Positions 59,201 through 64,000 of a stretch of 64,000 bases of DNA are shown one piece after another. Positions within the stretch are counted from its first letter, which is position 1, and the number at the start of each line of letters is the position of its first letter. The position numbers and the translations under genes are program-made. The DNA comes from Paramarasmius palmivorus. Taxonomy: Eukaryota; Basidiomycota; Agaricomycetes; Agaricales; Marasmiaceae. Where the stretch lies: positions 1 to 64,000 of the forward strand of contig JAYKXP010000135.1 in NCBI GenBank assembly GCA_037176845.1, written 5' to 3'. The notes under the pieces were generated by a model. That model was given only the letters and a program-made list of their open reading frames with translations. It had not been told where the DNA came from and did not search any database.

Positions 59201-59916
59201 GGTATGTCACGGAGACGTTCCGAGGATGGTTCCCCGCGAGCGAAAAGGGGAACTGAAGGTGACTGTGACCATGAGAGTCGGGCAAACGCATTGCGTCGGC
59301 GTTGATAATCACGCAGTGTCTCATTGTGTTGTCTTGGCGCTGCGAGGTTTGATGCCGCAAGGTCAATGTGGGGATCTTGTGTAGCTTCTCGGACAGGTGT
59401 GGTAGTTGGCAAAACGGGACTATCATGTCCTGTATATTGATTTTCTACGGCAGGGGAAGTATGTAGTTGCAATGGGGATGGTGGTCCTCTATCCTCAGCT
59501 GCAAACTCTGCTTCTACCGTCTTCTCCGAATTCCCACTTCCTTCACCCTTTCCCAACGGCGAGTCCATCGGAACATAGGCGGTATCGAGTGGGGGTGTAG
59601 GCGAGCGTGAGCGTACACGGGAATCAGCAATGATATTCTCGAGCTCATGCTCGGACTTCTTGAGGTCAAGGTTGAGGTCGATGAGCTGTCCTTGAAGGAA
59701 AGTTACGGTGTCCGGGGGTGCTTTGCGGAGTGTAGCATGGTCGATGACAGATTCAATGGTTGATATCTTGTCTTTGATGAGACGTATTTCGCGGTTAACA
59801 TCCCTAGCAGCCTGAGCACTTGATTTACGAGAGCTTGAGGAATACTGGGACAATCTTGACGAAGGTCGGAAAGGAATAGGCAGAGGGGATTGACTCTCCT
59901 CTGAGTGATGAGACAT
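56275..59916 (-). CDS. gag-pro: Gypsy Gag-protease polyprotein
   Basis: 1213 residues from the ATG at 59916. Open frame extends a little further 5' but without an ATG. The first 500 residues are disordered and rich in Ser, Pro, Arg and Gly/His, with a short coiled coil near the start (INREIRLIKDKISTIES-type). A retrotransposon Gag capsid region lies around residues 560-790 (LTGPAKAWFRDV and LYNFKLALFKRIPADIRRQV are typical). A CCHC zinc knuckle, CYHCGEKGHYVNEC, packages RNA. Near the C-terminus the aspartic protease has its active site in ALFDTGSTADILS. The frame ends at a TGA (56275-56277) that is in the same reading frame as pol, so Pol would need stop-codon readthrough or reinitiation. Confidence 0.9.
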   Translation of the reverse strand: MSHHSEESQSPLPIPFRPSSRLSQYSSSSRKSSAQAARDVNREIRLIKDKISTIESVIDHATLRKAPPDTVTFLQGQLIDLNLDLKKSEHELENIIADSRVRSRSPTPPLDTAYVPMDSPLGKGEGSGNSEKTVEAEFAAEDRGPPSPLQLHTSPAVENQYTGHDSPVLPTTTPVREATQDPHIDLAASNLAAPRQHNETLRDYQRRRNAFARLSWSQSPSVPLFARGEPSSERLRDIPPHMDDDGALGDVEAGRTRIIEPPAAGTTPNLHPAAFTPRDSTRRTSTRRHARTSTGPRRLFLAPSPTVTPAPNSSKPAPSTSKTSQKATVEEVKDEEDDAPLRSTSKPPSRTSQLSHHDGDRSDGRQPSHHSEPPRTSTPRSGNRSHGSPPFQPPIPPIPPHGGGGSDPGSSDHNSDHGHGGGGPNRHNGGSNHSRHSQPTPTPLRHSGRPAGGPPGPPDDPPPSGDDGSHYSQGPRRDPRNHGDIPSYRDQRTPFGVVPPEDDQLPGEEYFDYIIQPHERGAKLRDRVFMTFSTLIEFKLHTSFTPINDPKTRKDMINAMPKLTPYGGDCSVVKLDSFIHNFIERCEVLGLTGPPRTITREGRLVVTSEDAGRVTLLGANLTGPAKAWFRDVVNQVPDTYCTGMDPREHRYSFIEVFRGLFNRFILESALFEMQHIYDSIQYHPQSGVRRLFADLSLFAKRMPEPPELYNFKLALFKRIPADIRRQVTSTGITAEGSTVNEIMQQILRVETGWKADKFYASPNSTATPRKMLRVQKERHQVVDHARIRELNDQREKSNQKFERREAPKPQTRQNRPSGQHGQGANGKRYRLNFKSKDGACYHCGEKGHYVNECKKRPPGAPRLAIVMEDFSDEEIPQADDEEDQDVPESPGTDPYAEENFSDEFINVIMEAESADETHGAIYERFAALNDDSSGSDGYDTASEEPTQFTQWHANARLNQIHESSAPESGNPYDSHDEGIMDFTEYVQSIEEDPENEGCFYATLDPSWKHAPKFGKRPQRDFAENRCLAAWIIINGIKCFALFDTGSTADILSPDFATVAKIYYFQLKNPVTLQLGTKGSRSKINYGCKTKFHLGDDKTYVSGDDYFDIANIDRYDMVVGCAFMRKYKISVNLATDCIEIDGKPIPTIPVGEEQAEIIRRSSKRVSEESKALFEYDVSTFDGFYAGEEIITPARTRPEIDNSPLKDVTPIPQDH

Positions 59917-60063
59917 AGTGGGCGTTGACGACGGAAGGTTCAAATTCACGCTTCGGAACGTTTCGGAAAGAAGCTGTTGAGCTTCCGGCGGCAACGTGGA
60001 CGTATAAAAATAGCTTGTCCTGATGACGAGCCAAACACCAATCTTTATTGATGCTCAAAAAAG

Positions 60064-60277
60064 TGTAAGACTTCCTTGACTCGACTACTCGAGTACACGC
60101 AAAGGCCCTATGGCCGAGAGAGCACGACAACCTTTAGATTGTGTGTAGAGTAATCAAGACAAAAGAGAGTTGGTCTACCTAAGTCCGCGGAGGGTATTTA
60201 TAGGTAAAGGAATAGGTAAACAAATATCAATAGATAAGATATGAATGATTAACCATATAGGTAACGGGCGTGTTACA
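60064..60277 (-). repeat. 5' LTR of the gypsy element
   Basis: 214 bp, identical by eye to 50213-50426. Identity of the LTRs implies a recent insertion. Confidence 0.92.
60195..60202 (-). promoter_or_regulatory. Candidate TATA box in the 5' LTR
   Basis: On the coding strand the LTR has CCTATAAATACCC. TATAAATA is the only strong TATA-like motif in the LTR and sits about 75-80 bases from its upstream edge, consistent with the element's promoter. The same motif is at 50344-50351 in the 3' LTR. Confidence 0.5.
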
Positions 60278-60282
60278 ATAAG

Positions 60283-60733
60283 AGACGCTAAAGGAATGTC
60301 AGCTCAAGCAAGTCATACAGGTGGAGAAACATACCCTAGAACTTCCACTAGTTCAATTTTTTCCGCCCCAATACCTGATTGAGCTCCGAGTCTGTAACTT
60401 GACTCGAGTTCAATACAACTTGATGGGCCTGATACAATTCATTCAAGAGGCAGTCGTAAAGAGCCAGATGAAACAGACGGCGCGTGTAGAGTGAGGCTGA
60501 GAAATGCTGAGAGGGATCATTTGAAATCACATTGAAGGAAAAGGCAACGGGAATTGCAGCGGATGTGGGTTGCTGCCAGTGAGATCGTCGTGAATGTTGG
60601 GAGCACAATGTGTATGACATTGACAGTGATGGTGCGATTTTTTGAAATTTTCTCTAAAAGGAAGGTGTGAGGGCGAACCAACTACCTCTCTACGGATAGC
60701 GGTGCTGAGCGATGATGATAAGGGAAAAAGGGG
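60283..60733 (-). other. Host strip between two retroelements, decayed gene 5' end
   Basis: About 60500-60728 on the minus strand resembles 47812-48030 on the plus strand. A minus-strand frame (60348-60620) reads ...SASLYTRRLFHLALYDCLLNELY and may belong to the same decayed gene. It runs toward the gypsy insertion, so that insertion may have cut it. Confidence 0.35.
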
Positions 60734-61110
60734 TGATCCGGCGCAGGCACAAGGCTCTATACGACGTTGAGCAGGCAGACACAAGTCAGATACTAGCCCA
60801 AATGACCAAGTTAGCATAACTAAAGGAATAAAATACAAGATGACTTGCCTAGCCCAAATGACCAAGAGGTCAAGATGGGGAACTAGGCATCTACAGCTAC
60901 GGTTTATATGTGAAGAGTCTGTCTCGGCGAGAATTGTACAAGTAAGCAATCAGAATGATACGGAAAGATGTAGAACAATGGAAGAATGATGTGGAATGTT
61001 CCGGTGGATGAGAGGCTGTACGCGATATAAGTGGAAAATGATAAGATGAAGATAAGAAAATAGATAAGGGGACTTAGAGAAATGAAAGGAAAAAGCTACG
61101 CTCCATCACA
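60734..61110 (-). repeat. 3' LTR of a chromovirus (left edge approximate)
   Basis: The right boundary is firm: on the coding strand a purine tract AGGAGGGGGG is followed by TAA and then TGTGATGGAGCGTAGC, the LTR start, and the pol stop codon lies in those first bases. The far edge at 60734 (coding strand ...GGATCA) is inferred from the TG...CA rule and from where similarity to 47812 begins. Inside are a TATA-like CATATAAACC near 60905 and a direct repeat TAGCCCAAATGACCAAG at 60795 and 60850. The opposite LTR is outside the window. Confidence 0.55.
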
Positions 61111-64000
61111 TTACCCCCCTCCTAATGCCTATCGTCCGCGATAGGCTAGAACCTGCAATCCGTCCCTCCTCCCATTCTAGATCCGTGGACTGTCCTTCAG
61201 TCAGATTTTCCAGTTTGCGCCAGGGTAGTGAGCTGAAGACGGCTGCTGCTATCTTCTTTGGCGCATTGGGATGCTTTTGGTGGAATTCCTCTATCTTCTC
61301 ACCCGCATTCTTGACGTTGGCTGCTGGTTCCCAACTGTCGTCTTCCTCTCCAAAGCCTTCCCATCGCACCAAATACTGCAACCCCCTTCGGTATATCCTG
61401 CTGTCCAGAATCTGCTCGACCTCAAACTCCTCTTCTCCTTCTACTTCCACTGCTTCAGGTGGTGGTGGTCGTGATCCATTGACATCATTGCCCTTCCAGG
61501 GTGAGAGCCGGTTGACGTGGAAGACATTGTGTACCTTCATAGCTGGAGGAAGCTTAAGCCGGTAGTCCAGTTCGCCAACCTTTTCAATGACTTCGTAGGG
61601 TCCCAGTTGCCGTGGTCCCAGCTTCTGGCTTGCTTGGTGGATTCTGATGTCTTTTGCTGACAGCCACACCTTATCTCCTACTTCGAACACGTGCGCCTTC
61701 TTCTTTCCTGCCTCGTATGTCTCTTTCATCCGCTCCTTGCCCATGCGCAATGCCGCTTCTGCCTCTTTGCGCACCTCCTTTAGGTTCTCTAGCCGGGTGT
61801 TCAATGCTGGGAATCGGGTTGGGCGTCCTACTGGGATGGTGAAGTCAGGTGTGTAGCCGTACATGACTTCGAATGGGCTACGGTCGTGTGCTGTGTGGAC
61901 TCGGGAGTTTAGTACAAACTCTGCTGTTGGGAGCCAGTCTGACCAGTCGTCCTGACGTTTATCCACGAATAGGCGTAAGAACCGTTCCACCTCTTGGTTG
62001 GCTCTTTCTGTCTGACCATTGGCAGCAGGGTGGTAGGCAGTAGTTAGTCCTGGCTGTAGCCCTAGTCGCTTGTACAGAGCTCGGGTTACTTGTGCTGCAA
62101 ATTGCGGGCCTCGGTCAGATACGAACTTGTGGGGAATCCCATGCAGACGGAAGATCTCCCGGTAATGAAGGTCGGCGACTCCTTTGGCATCAAGGGTAGT
62201 GGTGGTGGGGAGAATGTGGACTTGCTTGCTGTACAGGTCGATGTAGGTGATGATGGCATCGTAACCATTGCTGAGGGGGAGTCCTGTGATAAGGTCAACT
62301 CCTACTACACACCAAGGTCCTTCTGGCACTTCCATGGGTTGGAGTGTTGCGTCAGGGTGAACAGCTGGTTTGGTGCGTTGGCAGCGCTCACACCCTTGAA
62401 CATACTTCTCTATGAAAGAGGACATGTTAGGCCACCAGTAGTAACGTTTCACCTGTTCTAGTGTCCCGTGTTTTCCCAGGTGCCCCGCTGTAGACGCATC
62501 ATGGCACTGCTTTAGGATCTCCTTCCTCAAACCTTCATCTGCCGGAATGTACAGTTTCCCCTTATAGTACACCAGGCCGTTGTCTTCTTCCCACTCCACT
62601 AGACCGTTGGCCAACTTCCTCGCCCCGTCCTTCTCCAGCGCCTCTACTGCCTGCAGTACCTCCGCTTCTCTCTCTACTCCCTTGCGTATTCTTTCCTCTA
62701 GGGCATCTCCTCCTACTCGCGCAGCTCCAATCTTTGCAAACATCTCTGGCTTCAGAACTACCTGCTCACGATTGTCCTCAGCATCCAACACCTGCAGCTC
62801 TGAGATTCGCGACAGGGGGTCTGCCTGAGTGTTCGTTTTGCCAGGTTTGTGTGTCAGACGGAAGTCAAACCGTGACAGCCAAAGCGCCCATCGGGCTTGA
62901 CGACGAGTCAGGTCCTGAGCTGTCCTCCAGTACTCCAGGTTTCGGTGGTCGGTGATTATCTCGAATGACTGAGGGAGTCCTTCCAAGTAGTGGCGCCAGT
63001 CCTCAAGGGCTCGGATGATGGCTAACATCTCACGGTCGTAGATCTCGTAGTTCCTCTCAGCTGGTGCCATGCTCTCTGATCGATATGCCACTGGGTGCCA
63101 TAATCCATCGTCCTGCTGTTGAAGGATAACTCCGCCAGTAGCGTAGCCTGAGGCGTCCACTTCCACTCGGGTTGGCCGTTCCGGATCCCACATCACCAGT
63201 ATTGGCTCCTCAGTGAAGGCCTTCTTCAGGGTATCAAAGGCTTCCTGGTGTCGCCTTCCCCAGTCCCACCGTTGCTCTTTCTTGGTGAGGTCGTGCAGGG
63301 GTCGAGCGATCTTGGAGAAGTCCTTGATGAATCGTCGGTAGAAGTTGGCGAAGCCAATGAACCCGCGAAGCTCACGAAGGTTGCGGGGTGTGCTCCACTC
63401 TTTGACTGCTCGTACTTTGACTGGGTCCATGGTGACTTGGCCTTCCCGTATTACCATACCGAGATATTCCACCTGCTGTTGGTCGAATTCACACTTCTCT
63501 GGCCGAAGGTAGAGGTCGTACTCCTGAAGTCTTTTCAGCACTTCATGGGTTGTGGCACGATGTTCCTCCATGGTCGCACTGTAGATGAGGATGTCATCCA
63601 GGTATACCGCTACCTTGCCCTTGGCAATGAGGTCTGCGAAGATGGAATTCATGAGGGCCTGGAATGTTGCTGGGGAATTGGTGAGGCCGAAGAACATGAC
63701 TTGTGGTTCGAACAGGCCTCGACTGGTGGTGAATGCTGCTTTCCACTCATCTCCTTCCTTGATGCGCACATTGTTGTATCCCCACCGAACATCCAGCTTG
63801 GTGAAGTACTTGGCACCTTTCAGGCGGTTGATGATGTCGGTAGCTAAAGGAAGGGGGTATCGATTCTTGACAGTGAATTCATTGAGCTTGCGGTAGTCCT
63901 GTACGAACCGAAGTTTACCATCCTTCTTCTTGACAAAGAAGACTGGGGAGGCGAGGGGCGACTTGGATGGAACTATGTATCCCTTGCGCAGGTTTTCTTC
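61106..64000 (-). CDS. pol: Chromovirus (Ty3/gypsy) Pol, 5' end beyond the window
   Basis: 965 codons are visible, open to the window edge. Order: RT, entering at its second conserved block (PVFFVKKKDGKLRFVQDYRKLN; YFTKLDVRWGYNNVRI; VYLDDILIYS); RNase H (VEVDASGYATGGVI; EMLAIIRALEDW; ITDHRNLEYW); integrase HHCC (HDASTAGHLGKHG; CERCQRTK) and DDE core (VDLITGLPLSNGYD; FVSDRGPQF; NGQTERANQEVERF); GPY-like module (KLGPRQLGPYEVI); and a C-terminal chromodomain (FEVEQILDSRIYRRGLQYLV, WEGFGEEDDSWEPAANV) that in this clade targets insertion to marked chromatin. No frameshift or stop is seen. G+C is higher than in the adjoining gypsy element, so the two are unrelated families. Confidence 0.93.
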   Translation of the reverse strand, partial: EENLRKGYIVPSKSPLASPVFFVKKKDGKLRFVQDYRKLNEFTVKNRYPLPLATDIINRLKGAKYFTKLDVRWGYNNVRIKEGDEWKAAFTTSRGLFEPQVMFFGLTNSPATFQALMNSIFADLIAKGKVAVYLDDILIYSATMEEHRATTHEVLKRLQEYDLYLRPEKCEFDQQQVEYLGMVIREGQVTMDPVKVRAVKEWSTPRNLRELRGFIGFANFYRRFIKDFSKIARPLHDLTKKEQRWDWGRRHQEAFDTLKKAFTEEPILVMWDPERPTRVEVDASGYATGGVILQQQDDGLWHPVAYRSESMAPAERNYEIYDREMLAIIRALEDWRHYLEGLPQSFEIITDHRNLEYWRTAQDLTRRQARWALWLSRFDFRLTHKPGKTNTQADPLSRISELQVLDAEDNREQVVLKPEMFAKIGAARVGGDALEERIRKGVEREAEVLQAVEALEKDGARKLANGLVEWEEDNGLVYYKGKLYIPADEGLRKEILKQCHDASTAGHLGKHGTLEQVKRYYWWPNMSSFIEKYVQGCERCQRTKPAVHPDATLQPMEVPEGPWCVVGVDLITGLPLSNGYDAIITYIDLYSKQVHILPTTTTLDAKGVADLHYREIFRLHGIPHKFVSDRGPQFAAQVTRALYKRLGLQPGLTTAYHPAANGQTERANQEVERFLRLFVDKRQDDWSDWLPTAEFVLNSRVHTAHDRSPFEVMYGYTPDFTIPVGRPTRFPALNTRLENLKEVRKEAEAALRMGKERMKETYEAGKKKAHVFEVGDKVWLSAKDIRIHQASQKLGPRQLGPYEVIEKVGELDYRLKLPPAMKVHNVFHVNRLSPWKGNDVNGSRPPPPEAVEVEGEEEFEVEQILDSRIYRRGLQYLVRWEGFGEEDDSWEPAANVKNAGEKIEEFHQKHPNAPKKIAAAVFSSLPWRKLENLTEGQSTDLEWEEGRIAGSSLSRTIGIRRGVM

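Larger units (their letters stand above)
50213..60277 (-). mobile_element. Full-length Ty3/gypsy LTR retrotransposon
   Basis: 10065 bp, transcribed from the minus strand. Two 214-bp LTRs (TGTAACACGC...CTTACA on the coding strand) are identical by eye. A purine tract, GGGGAGGG, abuts the 3' LTR. Order on the coding strand: 5' LTR, gag-protease, RT-RNaseH-integrase, an extra ORF, 3' LTR. Pol is interrupted by a 274-bp MITE, so this copy cannot make full-length Pol. The primer-binding site was not identified with confidence: the LTR is followed by CTTTTTTGAGCATCAATAAA, with a tRNA-complement-like TGGTGTTTGGCTCG about 24 bases in. Confidence 0.93.
50208..60282. repeat. 5-bp target-site duplication ATAAG flanking the gypsy element
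   Basis: ATAAG at 50208-50212 and at 60278-60282 abuts the two LTRs. Five base pairs is the usual duplication for Ty3/gypsy integrases. Confidence 0.92.

Noticed and set aside
1..64000. CRISPR arrays, bacterial operons, ribosomal RNA genes
   Set aside because: No regularly spaced direct repeats, no Shine-Dalgarno-led clusters and no rRNA-like segments. Intron structure and gene families are fungal.

Overview
The window looks like a transposon-rich segment of a basidiomycete nuclear genome, most likely an Agaricomycete. The evidence is short GT-AG introns of about 45-70 nt, two NACHT-domain proteins of the agaric type, a seven-helix membrane protein family typical of that class, Ty3/gypsy retroelements including a chromodomain element, and diverged DNA-transposon families. 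The species cannot be named from the sequence alone.

Layout. 1-3.6 kb: remnants of a multi-part dispersed repeat (called R1/R2 here). 3.6-7.5 kb: a five-exon NACHT ATPase gene on the minus strand. 9.7-10.9 kb: a five-exon secreted or single-pass membrane protein gene. 11.05-12.63 kb: a non-autonomous DNA transposon with a 9-bp target-site duplication, packed with GAGTAAC motifs. 12.66-14.07 kb: a nine-exon multi-pass membrane protein gene. 14-22.6 kb: no convincing gene. 22.6-39 kb: diverged repeat blocks (R1, R2, R3) interrupted by a 1.07-kb element with perfect 81-bp inverted repeats, by a complete 6.3-kb Mutator-like (MULE) transposon with an apparently intact 17-exon transposase gene, and by a small TA-flanked MITE. 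40.1-44.5 kb: an 11-exon C2-NACHT gene on the minus strand with C-terminal repeats. 45.4-47.7 kb: a broken Ulp1-like cysteine protease gene with a C-terminal zinc-finger-like region. 50.2-60.3 kb: a full-length Ty3/gypsy element with identical LTRs, split internally by a second MITE of the same family and carrying an extra ORF after pol. 60.7-64 kb: the 3' part of a chromovirus running off the window end.

Four insertions are bounded to the base: 26914-33204, 24678-25749, 11048-12629 and 50213-60277. Each has a matching target-site duplication (TATTCTTAA, TCACCAACG, CATCAGTTC, ATAAG). For the first two, diverged copies of the target repeat elsewhere in the window show approximate empty sites. 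Exon models for the two NACHT genes, the seven-helix gene, the membrane protein and the MULE transposase were built by hand. Each joins into one open frame with exact codon phase, which is the strongest internal support for them.

The candidate for something under-described is the 26.9-33.2 kb MULE, whose large cysteine- and histidine-bearing, coiled-coil transposase-family protein is still open. Next come the non-autonomous 9-bp-TSD elements around it, the extra post-pol ORF of the gypsy element, and the C2-NACHT protein with its PLKE..F..W repeats.
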